Source of the DNA: Mesobacillus campisalis
Lineage (GTDB): Bacteria > Bacillota > Bacilli > Bacillales > Cytobacillaceae
NCBI RefSeq assembly: GCF_000986785.1
Contig: NZ_LAYY01000012.1
Coordinates: forward strand, 1 to 64,000
Direction: 5' to 3'
Length of the DNA stretch: 64,000 nt
The notes beneath the pieces were generated by a model that ran no database searches, was not told where the DNA came from, and saw only the letters and a program-made list of their open reading frames with translations. A program made the position numbers and the translations under genes. How positions within the stretch are numbered: the stretch's first letter is position 1; each line of letters opens with the position of its first letter. Positions 33,613-42,141 of the stretch are shown in pieces.

Positions 33613-33814
33613 ACTTTTTGATTCTTTGGTTGACTTCATCCAGTACCTGTAAAACCTTCCCCGAAGTGCTGGCTCCATAATAATCATTCATTTGTCGCTT
33701 GCCGCTCTCGAGTCCCTGGATAATCGCCTGCAGTTCATCCGTAATGTCTTCCTGGATTTCTCCCGCCTGGATCATTTGTTTTAGCTCTGCGGCCATTTGA
33801 CTTGCTATATCCAT
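33611..33814 (-). CDS. small helical protein (67 aa), unknown
   Basis: ATG 33814 sits 5 nt after GGAGG and yields 67 aa, almost entirely predicted helix (MDIASQMAAELKQM... GKVLQVLDEVNQRIKK), acidic and soluble. The frame could begin at 33826 but the site favours the internal ATG. It heads a run of four very small minus-strand genes at 33.6-34.4 kb, each with its own binding site. Family not recognised; a spore-associated or stress role is possible by context only. Confidence 0.6.
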   Translation of the reverse strand: MDIASQMAAELKQMIQAGEIQEDITDELQAIIQGLESGKRQMNDYYGASTSGKVLQVLDEVNQRIKK

Positions 33815-33844
33815 AATCTCCTCCATCAAATTGGTTTGACGAGC

Positions 33845-33961
33845 TTATTTCAATCGTTTCCCAGCATCCGGCGATAAGTTGGGATCACCTTGGCCGATGA
33901 TTGGAAAAGCTTTGTTATGCTTGCCTTTTTGTTTATTGATGTGTTCATTTTTGGCTTTCAC
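33845..33961 (-). CDS. 38-aa basic peptide, unknown
   Basis: GTG 33961 with GAGGTG upstream opens 38 codons to TAA: MKAKNEHINKQKGKHNKAFP... ending SPDAGKRLK. It is strongly basic and glycine/asparagine-rich like small acid-soluble spore proteins or YfhD/SspO-type minor spore peptides, but does not match one I can name. It lies between two other small genes of the same strand. Confidence 0.5.
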   Translation of the reverse strand: MKAKNEHINKQKGKHNKAFPIIGQGDPNLSPDAGKRLK

Positions 33962-33996
33962 GATTTCACCTCTTTAAGCACACTTTTATAAAAGGA

Positions 33997-34182
33997 TCAG
34001 CCCATCCCGGGCTGCCGGCTTTTCAGCTGCTTTTCAATGATATCGTCACGTTCTCCGCCGTCGGCAAGCTCCTCCGAGAATGCATGTTCATTGAGACCTT
34101 TTTTGCCTACGAGCCTTGAAGAGCGGATTGTGACAGGGTCCAAATTATTATTCGGAGCGCCTTGTTCATTCCAGTCACTCAT
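33997..34182 (-). CDS. 61-aa acidic protein, unknown
   Basis: The ATG is preceded by GGAGGAAACCAA and the product (MSDWNEQGAPNNNLDPVTIRSS... EELADGGERDDIIEKQLKSRQPGMG) is hydrophilic and disordered. The FSEELADGGERDD stretch recalls the tail of YfhD-type small spore proteins, but the similarity is short. It is part of the cluster of four small genes. Confidence 0.55.
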   Translation of the reverse strand: MSDWNEQGAPNNNLDPVTIRSSRLVGKKGLNEHAFSEELADGGERDDIIEKQLKSRQPGMG

Positions 34183-34205
34183 TTGGTTTCCTCCTTGCTT
34201 ATTAC

Positions 34206-34364
34206 TTAGCTTGGATCATTTTCGTCCAATGACAAGGTAGTCACTTCTGTATACTCGCCTTTATTCAATTCCGTCTGTGTGGCACTCTGTGTCAGTTCTT
34301 CCTGATCGTCCATTCCGGGAGCCATGGTCGCTTCCGTCTGATGTTTATCCTGATTGTCTTTCAT
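34206..34364 (-). CDS. 52-aa acidic protein, unknown
   Basis: ATG 34364 follows AAAGGGG and gives 52 residues rich in Asp, Glu, Gln and Thr (MKDNQDKHQTEATMAPG... TLSLDENDPS). Such unstructured, acidic peptides are common among minor sporulation products of Bacillaceae. It is the first of the four small genes in transcription order. Confidence 0.5.
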   Translation of the reverse strand: MKDNQDKHQTEATMAPGMDDQEELTQSATQTELNKGEYTEVTTLSLDENDPS

Positions 34365-34449
34365 GCCTGAACAGCCCCTTTCATGGTATACCCTTCTCTA
34401 TAAAAGTCAGAATTATACAGGAAAACCCAATATGTTTCCTGCTAAAAGC

Positions 34450-34482
34450 AAAAAAGACAACATCCTTTTAAAGGATATTGTC
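34450..34482 (-). terminator. terminator of the ssu-type operon
   Basis: GACAACATCCTTT and AAGGATATTGTC pair around a short loop and run into a T tract on the minus strand. Confidence 0.8.
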
Positions 34483-34490
34483 CTTGCCTC

Positions 34491-35282
34491 CTATTTCCAC
34501 GGAATGAGCCTGCGCTCAAGCCACTGAAGCCCTCTGTTGAACAGCAGGCCAAGCAGTGAAAGCAGGAGAACTCCAGCCATCAACTTTGTGGTAATCATCA
34601 AATTGCCGTAATGCAGCACCATTGCCCCAATGCCATACTGGGCAGCAATCATTTCTGCAGATACTAACAGAAGTAAAGCTGTACCTGCAGCAAGCTTTAG
34701 ACCTGCAAAAATGGTTGGCAGCGCCCCTGGAAGAATGACCTTGCGGATGACATTCAAATGATTAGACCCAAACGTAACAGCAGCTTTTATTAGTATCGGG
34801 TCAACATTTTTCACTCCTGAAAAGGTGTTAATCAGCACTGGAAAAAATACACCAAGGGCGATGATCGCGACCTTTGGCATTTCACCGATTCCAAACCACA
34901 AGATGATCAAAGGCAGTAAAGCGATTTTCGGTATCGGATAAATCGAATATACGATAGGTGTGAAAATGGCATCTGCCCATTTTGAAAAGCCAAGGATAAG
35001 GCCGACAGTAATTCCCAGCACAGTTCCTATTGCATAGCCTCCGAGAATTCTTGTCAGGCTGGCCATCAAATGCCGAAACAGTTCACCGCTGCTGATCATC
35101 TGCCATCCGTCGGCAACGATTGCCGTAGGGGCCGGCAGGAAAAGCGGCGGGACGATGTTTAATCTGCAAATTAGCTCCCAAATGAGCAGCAGCCCAGTTA
35201 TTCCTAAAACGGGTATATAAGGGGGCACTTTTTGATCCAAAAATGCCACCCTGTTTTTAATTACTTGTTTTACAGCAGCCAT
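34491..35282 (-). CDS. ABC importer permease, nitrate/sulfonate/taurine (SsuC/TauC) type
   Basis: The 263-aa permease has six hydrophobic segments and the EAA-like coupling loop AAVTFGSNHLNVIRKVILPGALPTIFAGLK, diagnostic of BPD-type importer permeases of the SsuC/TauC/NrtB group. The C-terminal helix set ends in RGLQWLERRLIPWK, the classic SsuC tail. It is the last gene of the A-B-C order operon and begins 3 bp after the ATPase stop. Transport direction is inward; the anion or precursor carried (sulfonate, taurine, nitrate, thiamine precursor) cannot be told from the permease alone. Confidence 0.88.
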   Translation of the reverse strand: MAAVKQVIKNRVAFLDQKVPPYIPVLGITGLLLIWELICRLNIVPPLFLPAPTAIVADGWQMISSGELFRHLMASLTRILGGYAIGTVLGITVGLILGFSKWADAIFTPIVYSIYPIPKIALLPLIILWFGIGEMPKVAIIALGVFFPVLINTFSGVKNVDPILIKAAVTFGSNHLNVIRKVILPGALPTIFAGLKLAAGTALLLLVSAEMIAAQYGIGAMVLHYGNLMITTKLMAGVLLLSLLGLLFNRGLQWLERRLIPWK

Positions 35283-35285
35283 TGC

Positions 35286-36059
35286 TTACGCCTCCTTTAG
35301 AGCTTCTTCGGCGTCATGGCGGATTAGGCTCCAAATTTCTTGGGAGTATCGTTCAAATTGACTCCGGTATTTTTCCTGGTCACGGCCCATTTTCGGCAAT
35401 TCGATTTTGATGATTTTTTTGATATGACCAGGGTGTCGGGATAACACAATGACCCGATCGGCAAGATAAACGGCTTCCTGGATGTTATGTGTTACATACA
35501 ACGTACTTAGCCGGGTGCGGTCCCAGATTGTGAGCAGCTCTTCCTGCATAATCGTCCTGGTCTGGGCATCGAGTGCAGAGAACGGTTCGTCCATTAACAA
35601 TAAGTCTGGTTCTACAGCAAGCGCCCTCGCAATTCCGGCTCTCTGTTTCATTCCCCCGGAAAGCTGTTTTGGAAAGGCCTTTTCAAAACCGGTCAAGCCT
35701 ACCATGTCGATATAATGCTTACCCTTTACCTTCTGCTCCTGCTTGCTCGCACCGCTCTCTTCAAGTCCGTAAATTACATTTTCATATACATTGCGCCATG
35801 GAAGTAAGGCAATTTCCTGGAACACAATTCCCAACTTCGGATTTTTTTGTTCTTTCCCTTCAAAGTAGACCTCACCTTTGCTTGGGGATAGCAATCCCCC
35901 GACAATATTCAGCAAGGTCGATTTGCCGCATCCGCTTGGCCCGACAAGAACAACAAATTCTTGTTCTTCAATACTGAAGTTGATATTTTCAAGGGCGGTT
36001 ACTTCCCTTTTCTTTGAATCAATGAATGTTTTCTCGACATTATCAACTACTACCCTCAT
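35286..36059 (-). CDS. ABC importer ATP-binding protein (SsuB/TauB type)
   Basis: A 257-aa ATPase with Walker A GPSGCGKST at residues 40-48, Q-loop VFQEIALLPWRNVYENV, signature QLSGGMKQR, Walker B LLLMDEPF and the H-loop TLYVTHNIQEA. The LPWRNVYENV segment is characteristic of SsuB/TauB/NrtD proteins. It lies between the binding protein and permease genes of the same operon and supplies the energy for import at the cytoplasmic face. Confidence 0.92.
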   Translation of the reverse strand: MRVVVDNVEKTFIDSKKREVTALENINFSIEEQEFVVLVGPSGCGKSTLLNIVGGLLSPSKGEVYFEGKEQKNPKLGIVFQEIALLPWRNVYENVIYGLEESGASKQEQKVKGKHYIDMVGLTGFEKAFPKQLSGGMKQRAGIARALAVEPDLLLMDEPFSALDAQTRTIMQEELLTIWDRTRLSTLYVTHNIQEAVYLADRVIVLSRHPGHIKKIIKIELPKMGRDQEKYRSQFERYSQEIWSLIRHDAEEALKEA

Positions 36060-36071
36060 GATGTCACTTCC

Positions 36072-37124
36072 CTAATTGTTCAATGCTTCCTTAAGAAACT
36101 CCGTATTTACGATTTGGTCCGCATCAATCGCTTTATCAATCAACTTTTCCTTTGCATACCAGTCAATTTGGGTTTGGATGTCTTCCTCCAGCAGGTTGCC
36201 GTCACGGTCCATGTATGGAAGCCCTTTTTTAATTAGTTCGGGATCCTGGTCTGTGTATTTGGCGATGATGTCAATGACTTCTTCATAATTTTCGCCCGGG
36301 ACTGCCTGTCCGTCCTTTTGGGTCAGTACAGCATCATGGTAGTATTGACTGGCCTTTGCATAGGCTTTCATGAAAGAGACTGCGGTGTCCCTGTTTTCGG
36401 CAAACTTAGGAGAGAAAAAGATTCCTGAAGTTTGATAATCCATTTCATCTCCCACCTGGGTAATGACCCTGCCATACCCTTCTGAAACAGCTGTAGAGAT
36501 ATTTGGTTCGTTTAGTATAACCGCATCGACTTGCTGACTGCTCAATGCTTCCATAAGACCTTTGATGCTGTTGAGCGGCACAAGCTGAACATCTGACAGG
36601 CTCATCCCATGGTTCTCAAGGATCCTCCCTGCCATATAGTGGAAGGTGGATCCTGTTTGCGTAATCCCAATCCGTTTTCCTTTTAGTTCTTCTGGTTTCG
36701 TGACCTCCGAATCATTATGTACCAATAGGGCAGATGAAGAATATCCTTTCTGCTCTCTTCCTTTGTCTGCAACAATCCACAATTGCTGACCGCCTGCCAC
36801 CATATTATACAGGCTGGCTGTAATCCCGGTAGCACCAACATCGACACTGCCGCCTGCAGTAGCTACTGCAATCGGCTGGGCTGCCTCAAACCATTTTGCA
36901 TTCGCCTGGATATTTTCTTCTTCAAAGAACCCTTTCTCGATAGCTATGAATAGCGGTGCCGAGCTTGTGAGCTTCAGCATGCCGATATCAACAGAAACTT
37001 TTTCAGGAGTATCATCTCCTTCACCTGCTCCTTTCTGCTGATTTTCGTCGCCTTGGCCGCAGCCGGCAAGTGACAACACTAGTGTTAAAATGCCAGCCAT
37101 GATCAAAAATAATGATTTTCTCAC
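36072..37124 (-). CDS. ABC importer substrate-binding lipoprotein (SsuA/TauA/NrtA type)
   Basis: The 350-aa protein starts with GTG behind GGGGG and has a lipoprotein signal ending in LAGC, with the lipid-modified cysteine at 22. The mature part is an NMT1/SsuA-like periplasmic-binding fold: LTSSAPLFIAIEKGFFEEENI, then DVGATGITASLYNMVAG, GITQTGSTFHYMAG and EALSSQQVDAVILNEP. It is the first gene of the three-gene importer operon and delivers the ligand to the permease at the outer face of the membrane. The ligand is not determinable here; sulfonates, taurine, nitrate and pyrimidine/thiamine precursors are the known options of the family. Confidence 0.88.
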   Translation of the reverse strand: MRKSLFLIMAGILTLVLSLAGCGQGDENQQKGAGEGDDTPEKVSVDIGMLKLTSSAPLFIAIEKGFFEEENIQANAKWFEAAQPIAVATAGGSVDVGATGITASLYNMVAGGQQLWIVADKGREQKGYSSSALLVHNDSEVTKPEELKGKRIGITQTGSTFHYMAGRILENHGMSLSDVQLVPLNSIKGLMEALSSQQVDAVILNEPNISTAVSEGYGRVITQVGDEMDYQTSGIFFSPKFAENRDTAVSFMKAYAKASQYYHDAVLTQKDGQAVPGENYEEVIDIIAKYTDQDPELIKKGLPYMDRDGNLLEEDIQTQIDWYAKEKLIDKAIDADQIVNTEFLKEALNN

Positions 37125-37271
37125 CTTAACTTTCCCCCATAAACTTTATTTTTAAATAATTTAAACACTATTATATCGCAATTTTTTCAAGATTCTACAA
37201 AGTTTTCAAATATTTAATTTGCTTTTTTGCATTAAAGCGTAAATTTTGCCGGAAAAAGGTTCAAAGAAACC

Positions 37272-37307
37272 AAAAAAAATAGAAAGCTGACACTGAGACC
37301 AGCTTTC
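37272..37307 (-). terminator. terminator of the DUF1292 gene
   Basis: GAAAGCTG and CAGCTTTC arms with an 8-base T run on the minus strand, between the DUF1292 gene and the importer operon. Confidence 0.82.
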
Positions 37308-37335
37308 CTTAAATGGAAATTTGCAGATTCCGGGG

Positions 37336-37590
37336 CTAATCGGCCGGAGCCGCATCCACCGCAATTTCATATGCATCGAGAATCGCTTCCTTTTCAATGT
37401 CATCGGAAAGTCCGACAAGATGCTGTCCTTTGTCATCTTCCTCTACTTTCATTAAGATGGTTTCTTCGCTTGACCTCAACAAAGCATACGACTCACCGTT
37501 CATTTCAAACAATGCTTCCACTTCGTAAGATACTTGCTGTCCAAGCTCATTTTCAACGGTAATCAAATCGCGAATTTCATCTCTTTCCAT
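37336..37590 (-). CDS. DUF1292 family protein
   Basis: The 84-aa acidic protein fits DUF1292, a Firmicute family of unknown function: a hydrophobic first strand in RDLITVENELGQQVSYEVEALFEMNGESYALL, then LMKVEEDDKGQHLVGLSDDIEKEAILDAYEIA. It is soluble, has no signal, and GGGGGTGA precedes the ATG. It is a stand-alone gene with its own terminator, not part of the importer operon upstream on the map. Confidence 0.8.
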   Translation of the reverse strand: MERDEIRDLITVENELGQQVSYEVEALFEMNGESYALLRSSEETILMKVEEDDKGQHLVGLSDDIEKEAILDAYEIAVDAAPAD

Positions 37591-37738
37591 TATTTCACCC
37601 CCGGTTGTTTGCCAAGCCTCTCTTTAGAATTCCCTATGCTCCAAGTGGTATGCGCAAGCAGCAGACTCTTTGGCATAATTTTGTTTCCTTTCGCTCACTA
37701 TAACAGTGTGACCAAAAATATATGTGAGGAGCGGAAAA

Positions 37739-38008
37739 ATGAACCAGACACAAAACCAAGTGCCACAGCCGCCGAATGCCATTACCACAAAGGATATCCT
37801 TTATTTGAAAGATGCTTTGTCCTGGGAATTGCTTGCCTTTAAAAAGTTTCATTTTCTAGCTCAGCATGCTGAAAACCAGGAGATCAAAGAAGCATTGGAC
37901 ACTGCGGGAAGAATGCACCAGGACCATTATCAGCGTCTTCTTTCCCACCTTCAGGTAAACAATAACGACGCGATGGCAAACTTCAACAATAATCAGACTC
38001 AACATTAA
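37739..38008 (+). CDS. CotF-like spore coat protein
   Basis: ATG 37739 is preceded by GAGGAG and gives 89 aa. It has a Gln/Pro/Asn-rich head (QTQNQVPQPPNAI) followed by the helical CotF-type core: DILYLKDALSWELLAFKKFHFLAQHAENQEIKEALDTAGRMHQDHYQRLLSHL. The EL...F..LA...E..E...A.......H...L pattern is that of CotF/YhcQ-type ferritin-like coat proteins. It is the first of a two-gene unit with a second CotF-like gene 18 bp downstream and is expected to be made in the mother cell. Confidence 0.78.
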   Translation: MNQTQNQVPQPPNAITTKDILYLKDALSWELLAFKKFHFLAQHAENQEIKEALDTAGRMHQDHYQRLLSHLQVNNNDAMANFNNNQTQH

Positions 38009-38026
38009 AAAATACGAGGTGATAGT

Positions 38027-38374
38027 ATGCAAAACCAGCAATCACAAAACCCTAACCAGATTGCCAACCAGCAGACAGGGGAACTGCCAAAAGTAAAGAC
38101 GCCCGAAATGAACGATAGGGATTTTGTCAATGATGCGCTAAGCACCTGCAAGTACATCACAGACAGCATGAATATTGCTGTCCGTGAAGCCAGCCATGAA
38201 GCGCTGTATAACGACATGGTACAGATTTTGAAAGAGACGCATGACAGCACTCGCAATTTATTCAACCTTATGTTCAAGCATGGCTGGTATAAGCTCGAGG
38301 CAGAAGACCAGCAGAAAATCGACAAGGCCCATAAACAGTTCAGCAACTATTCAGAGCAGTTTCCTTACCAATAA
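38027..38374 (+). CDS. CotF-family spore coat protein
   Basis: The 115-aa protein has a Gln/Asn-rich N-terminus and a helical CotF core (DRDFVNDALSTCKYITDSMNIAVREASHEALYNDMVQILKETHDSTRNLFNLMFKHGWYKLE), with the C-terminal QFPYQ tail frequent in the family. GAGGTGATAGT precedes the ATG. Together with the upstream CotF-like gene it forms a coat gene pair; the two proteins probably assemble in the same coat layer. A strong terminator follows. Confidence 0.82.
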   Translation: MQNQQSQNPNQIANQQTGELPKVKTPEMNDRDFVNDALSTCKYITDSMNIAVREASHEALYNDMVQILKETHDSTRNLFNLMFKHGWYKLEAEDQQKIDKAHKQFSNYSEQFPYQ

Positions 38375-38411
38375 AAAAACTTTCCTGGCAAAAGGCCAGG
38401 AAAGTTTTTTT
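38374..38411. terminator. bidirectional terminator
   Basis: AAAAAAACTTTCCTGG and CCAGGAAAGTTTTTTT form a long stem shared by the coat genes and the convergent flavin reductase. Confidence 0.9.
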
Positions 38412-38904
38412 ATTTATAGAACTCATCAGGAATTTTGCCAAAGTTGCGCTTATGGTAAAGAAGCGGCTCTTTTTCGTGATTTTGGATATCGATGACTTCC
38501 CCGATCAAGATGGTGTGGTCACCAGCATCCACTGTTTTGAACGTCTTGCATTGCATCACGCCGGCAGCTCCAGAGACAATCGGCAAATCATGTTCAGACA
38601 TTTTCCATTCGCAGCTTGCGAACCGGTCTGTCCCTTTTGTAGCGAACAGCATGCAAGTGTCGCTTTGGTCGCCCGCAAGGACATGGACCGCAAATTTGCC
38701 GCTGTTGACGAATGGCTCGTAGGAGGTAACGCGCTTATCGATCGACCACAGTACCAGCAACGGATCAATCGAAACCGAGGCAAAGGAATTGACCGTGAGG
38801 CCGAGCGGCACTCCGTTTTCATCTGTTGTGGTCACAACGGTCACTCCAGTAGGGTAATTTCCCATTACTTCTTTAAATAATGTTTCGTTTGTTTTTTGCT
38901 CCAT
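38410..38904 (-). CDS. flavin reductase-like FMN-binding protein
   Basis: From ATG 38904 the protein is 164 aa, a split-barrel flavin reductase of the HpaC/RutF type: NYPTGVTVVTT, GLTVNSFASVSIDPLLVLWSID and FAVHVLA are family motifs, and the C-terminal H-x-x-L-x-I-G-E (DHTILIGEVIDI) binds flavin. Such proteins supply reduced FMN to two-component monooxygenases or act as NAD(P)H:flavin oxidoreductases. A monooxygenase partner is not adjacent, although two LLM-type flavoproteins lie at 50 and 57 kb. It overlaps the terminator stem at its stop. Confidence 0.87.
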   Translation of the reverse strand: MEQKTNETLFKEVMGNYPTGVTVVTTTDENGVPLGLTVNSFASVSIDPLLVLWSIDKRVTSYEPFVNSGKFAVHVLAGDQSDTCMLFATKGTDRFASCEWKMSEHDLPIVSGAAGVMQCKTFKTVDAGDHTILIGEVIDIQNHEKEPLLYHKRNFGKIPDEFYK

Positions 38905-38953
38905 CATTCATTCCCCTTCCATCCATAAGGTTATATTTGAAGGCGATGCACTT

Positions 38954-39226
38954 CTAGTTTTGTTCTGAAGTCTGTTTAAGCATCTCCAGCAATTCAGCAT
39001 AACTATCCGCAGCAATATACTCGCCATTCACGATTGCGTAAGGAGACAGCCTGCATTTCTCACAATGGCTTTGACAGCTGTATTCCTTATGCAAAACATT
39101 TTTTTTGCTGAGGAAGGCGCCATATTCCTCCACCTGTTCTTCCTTAAGAAATCTGTCAAGATTCTTCTCGCAAAATTCGATGTTCAGCTTTTTGTCTTTT
39201 TTAAATAAAGTGCTTAAAATTTTCAT
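38954..39226 (-). CDS. DUF1450 family protein
   Basis: ATG 39226, about 10 nt after AAAGGATG, gives 90 aa. The pattern NIEFCEKNLDRFL...EEYGAFL...CQSHCEKCRLSPYAIVNGEYIAADSYAELLEML matches DUF1450 (YuzB-like), small Firmicute proteins with conserved cysteines (EFC, CxxxCxxC) and a thioredoxin-like iron-sulfur-ferredoxin-like outline. Role unknown. It lies between the flavin reductase and the 134-aa gene with short gaps. Confidence 0.8.
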   Translation of the reverse strand: MKILSTLFKKDKKLNIEFCEKNLDRFLKEEQVEEYGAFLSKKNVLHKEYSCQSHCEKCRLSPYAIVNGEYIAADSYAELLEMLKQTSEQN

Positions 39227-39322
39227 GTTATGTAACATCCTTTTGCAGCAAGCTTCCTTATAAGAATACTATAACTAGCCTAGCAATTAAAAGCACTTTA
39301 CCTTGCAGTGACAGATTACTCG

Positions 39323-39727
39323 TCAGGAAGATTTATATTCAGCCTGATAGGAGTTGCTGCCTGAATGGACCGACAGCAAAGTATCCGCATAGCCGACAAG
39401 CACATTGACAAGCTCATCCGCCAGAGCATATACAAGACGGTGCATTTGTGTGTGATGAAGTTTGGGGTCATCAAAAATAATGGTTGTATTGATAAAGATC
39501 TCTCGATTGCCGAACAAGTCATAATGGATGATCGCCTTTCCTGCCGCCCCACCTGTCTGGGGGTCGTGGAAACCAGGCAGAAACACATACCATTCTTCCG
39601 CAGTAGGAGAGCGAAAATTCTTGGTGAACTTCATTCCCGCAACTTCTGCTTCAATCATTTCTTTCTCGGACGGAGAGAGTGCATCCACCACTTTTTCATC
39701 TTTGCTAGAATGATCACGCTCGTTCAT
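39323..39727 (-). CDS. unknown 134-aa protein downstream of the helicase
   Basis: ATG 39727 follows AAGGAGGA. The product is soluble, mixed alpha/beta, with an N-terminal acidic helix (SPSEKEMIEAEVAGMKFTKNF) and a segment rich in aromatic residues (WYVFLPGFHDP...AIIHYDLFGNREIFINTTIIFDD). No catalytic motif stands out and the family is not one I can name. It lies 24 bp after the helicase stop, on the same strand, so it is probably co-transcribed with it. Confidence 0.6.
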   Translation of the reverse strand: MNERDHSSKDEKVVDALSPSEKEMIEAEVAGMKFTKNFRSPTAEEWYVFLPGFHDPQTGGAAGKAIIHYDLFGNREIFINTTIIFDDPKLHHTQMHRLVYALADELVNVLVGYADTLLSVHSGSNSYQAEYKSS

Positions 39728-39751
39728 ATTCATTCCTCCTTGATGAATCCG

Positions 39752-42004
39752 CTACTGCCTATCCTTTGCCTGAACCTGCCCCAGCATGTATTCACACACA
39801 TTTTTTGAAGCAAGCCTTGCGGAAACAAATGGAGGCTCGACGCCACTTGCCCCTTCCAATGGAAGGCCAAGCCAGAGTATCTTTTCATCAATGATGACGA
39901 ATGGAAATGGGAAGCAAGGCGGCAGCCACTGATCCGCTTGTACACCAACCGTTTTTTTTTCACACAGCAAAGCCAGTGTGACGTTAGTTTTTTTGTTACT
40001 TAGCTGTTGCTGCCACTCTTGGCTAAGGGTTCCTGCACCTGGAACACAGATTACAATGGAGGATGAGGCGGAAACAAGATCCTCAAACACAGGCTCAAGC
40101 TTACGCGCATGCATCCACTTCAGTGCGGGATGCTGATTTTTGACCCAGGTGCCGATCTGGCTTGGGGCCACCATTTGCTGCTGCTGGACCTGATGTTCGA
40201 CAAGCTGCCTGATGGTTTTGTTCCGGTACACATGCTTCCGCATAAAAGCTCCGTTGCATACGTGAACGAACTTACCCCGCGTCCTTGTGATGGCAACATT
40301 GATCAGCCGTTCACTGTCCTTTCCGGTAAGGAGCATCCCTGCCCGGTCCTGAGGCCCGCCGTCAACACTATCAAAAATCATCACATCGCGTTCGCTTCCC
40401 TGGAATTTATGGACAGTGGCGGCGATAATGTCCTTGCCTTGTCTTTCCTTTTCATAAATGTCCTGCAGCAGCATTTCCATCAGATTCGCCTGGGCGCGGT
40501 ATGGTGTTACATATCCAATCGATTCCGAGCCGCCGAGGACCGATTCATGAATCAGCTGAAACGACAATAGCAGCTGCCACAAATTGATGCGTGAATTTGA
40601 GGTAGCTTCGCTGATTCCATGCATGCCGGTATGGCTGGTGTCCACCAGTACAGATGCTCTTTCGGGAAACGGCTGCCGGCTGGCAATCCTGTTTCTTCTT
40701 GTATGGACGCTTTCATGGTCGCTTACCAGGGATTCATAGATATATTTATTTGTAAAAGCTGAAATTTCAGGGTGCATCCGGCGCTGTTCTTTTAGCAGGA
40801 AAAGTTGGGGATGCAGTTTCCCCTCGTCTACATAGTCAACGATACCCGCCCGGTGAAACACATCTTCCTTTAGCCATTTTGAAACCAGTGCATCCCTGCT
40901 GGACGCAATCGGCGGCAGCTGCTTGAAATCTCCGCAAATAATCACCCGTTTTCCGAGGGACGTGGCAAATCCGGCTTGGGGAACATACGCCATGCTCGCC
41001 TCGTCAAGGATGACCACATCATATTCCTTTTCATAAATGGCACTGTCGCTTGCTGCCTTGGCGAGGGTAGTGCCGATAATATACGCTTCTTTTAAAAACT
41101 CAATTTCACGCTGGCGTACTTTATCCAGGACTCGGGCAATCCTGGTTTCCAGCTCAAGCAGTTCGTTTGAATCCCGCCGACTGAACGAGCGCGACAAATC
41201 CTGCTTTAGCTGCCGTCTTTCTTCAAAAAGTTTTACCCTGTCCTCTGCCAGAGCGGGATCAAGCTTTTCAATCAGCTGATAGGTGGTTAATCCTTCATGG
41301 CTGGCGAGAGTTTCACCTGTTTGGGATCCATAGCGGAGCACATCACCTTCTTGAAAGCGATTTTTCTTTTGAATGAAAGAATGAATCTCGCTGATCAGAA
41401 CATCGACAGCCTGATTGCTGTGCGACAGGATCAGCACCTTTTTTTTCTGGAAATATTTATTTGCGGCTGTCCTTGCCAGAGTATAAGTCTTGCCCGTGCC
41501 TGGGGGCCCCCAGACATATGTGGAATAATTGTATTTGGACCGGAGTACAAGCTCATGAACGCTGCTTTTCACCTTTTCTGCCGGATGCCTCGCTTCCATG
41601 GATGGTTCCATCAGCTTTTTGATTCTTGAACGTTTGGTTTTGCTTTTCCTGATTTCATCCAGCCGCTCAATCAGTTGTTCAAGAAGCTCCCATGGATCAT
41701 GCAGCAGATAAGCTTCTGAGATAAGGTCGCCGAAGGAATGTTCAAGCGAAACAATCACACTTTTTCCTTCGGAGGAGAGCACCCGTCCGCTGTTCTTCCT
41801 GCTGCCCCACTCAAGCCTGATTTGCGAACCAACAGGGATTCGCAAAGGTGATAGGGTCTCAAAATAATAAGAATACGTATTATCGTTATTTAGCAGGGTT
41901 CCATTGGTAACCAGGAACTTGTTCCCGCCGAATTTTTTCAAATGAAGGATTTCCTGCTGCAGCGCCTGCTGCCACTCGCGGATTAATATTTTCGTGTTTA
42001 TCAT
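39752..42004 (-). CDS. superfamily I DNA/RNA helicase (Dna2/Nam7-like) with degenerate PLD-like tail
   Basis: The 750-aa protein has Walker A GPPGTGKT at residues 166-173, motif Ia LSHSNQAVD, Walker B VVILDEAS followed by GDFKQLPPI, and SF1 motifs V/VI in ATVHKFQGSERDVMI and VAITRTRGKF, so it is an active SF1B-type helicase of the Dna2/Upf1/Nam7 class. The last about 130 residues (FEDLVSASSSIVICVPGAGTL...FPFVIIDEKILWLGLPL) follow a PLD-like nuclease fold in which the HxKxxxxD catalytic triad is missing. Such helicase-PLD fusions occur in DNA repair and phage-defence proteins. It is the first gene of a likely two-gene unit. Confidence 0.82.
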   Translation of the reverse strand: MINTKILIREWQQALQQEILHLKKFGGNKFLVTNGTLLNNDNTYSYYFETLSPLRIPVGSQIRLEWGSRKNSGRVLSSEGKSVIVSLEHSFGDLISEAYLLHDPWELLEQLIERLDEIRKSKTKRSRIKKLMEPSMEARHPAEKVKSSVHELVLRSKYNYSTYVWGPPGTGKTYTLARTAANKYFQKKKVLILSHSNQAVDVLISEIHSFIQKKNRFQEGDVLRYGSQTGETLASHEGLTTYQLIEKLDPALAEDRVKLFEERRQLKQDLSRSFSRRDSNELLELETRIARVLDKVRQREIEFLKEAYIIGTTLAKAASDSAIYEKEYDVVILDEASMAYVPQAGFATSLGKRVIICGDFKQLPPIASSRDALVSKWLKEDVFHRAGIVDYVDEGKLHPQLFLLKEQRRMHPEISAFTNKYIYESLVSDHESVHTRRNRIASRQPFPERASVLVDTSHTGMHGISEATSNSRINLWQLLLSFQLIHESVLGGSESIGYVTPYRAQANLMEMLLQDIYEKERQGKDIIAATVHKFQGSERDVMIFDSVDGGPQDRAGMLLTGKDSERLINVAITRTRGKFVHVCNGAFMRKHVYRNKTIRQLVEHQVQQQQMVAPSQIGTWVKNQHPALKWMHARKLEPVFEDLVSASSSIVICVPGAGTLSQEWQQQLSNKKTNVTLALLCEKKTVGVQADQWLPPCFPFPFVIIDEKILWLGLPLEGASGVEPPFVSARLASKNVCEYMLGQVQAKDRQ

Positions 42005-42092
42005 TTCTGGTCCTTTGTTGTTTTAGTGTCTATAGGGGAGATTAACAAAAGAAGGGGTGTGGAGTCAAAGTTTATTTCGTTTCCATTTATGT

Positions 42093-42139
42093 AAAAAAAA
42101 GAACGGAGCTGCTCTCTTTATGGACAGCACCGTCCTTTT
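42093..42139 (-). terminator. terminator of the SDR gene
   Basis: GAACGGAGCTGC and the CAGCACCGTCC side pair, with an 8-base T run on the minus strand after the stop. Confidence 0.75.
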
Positions 42140-42141
42140 GA

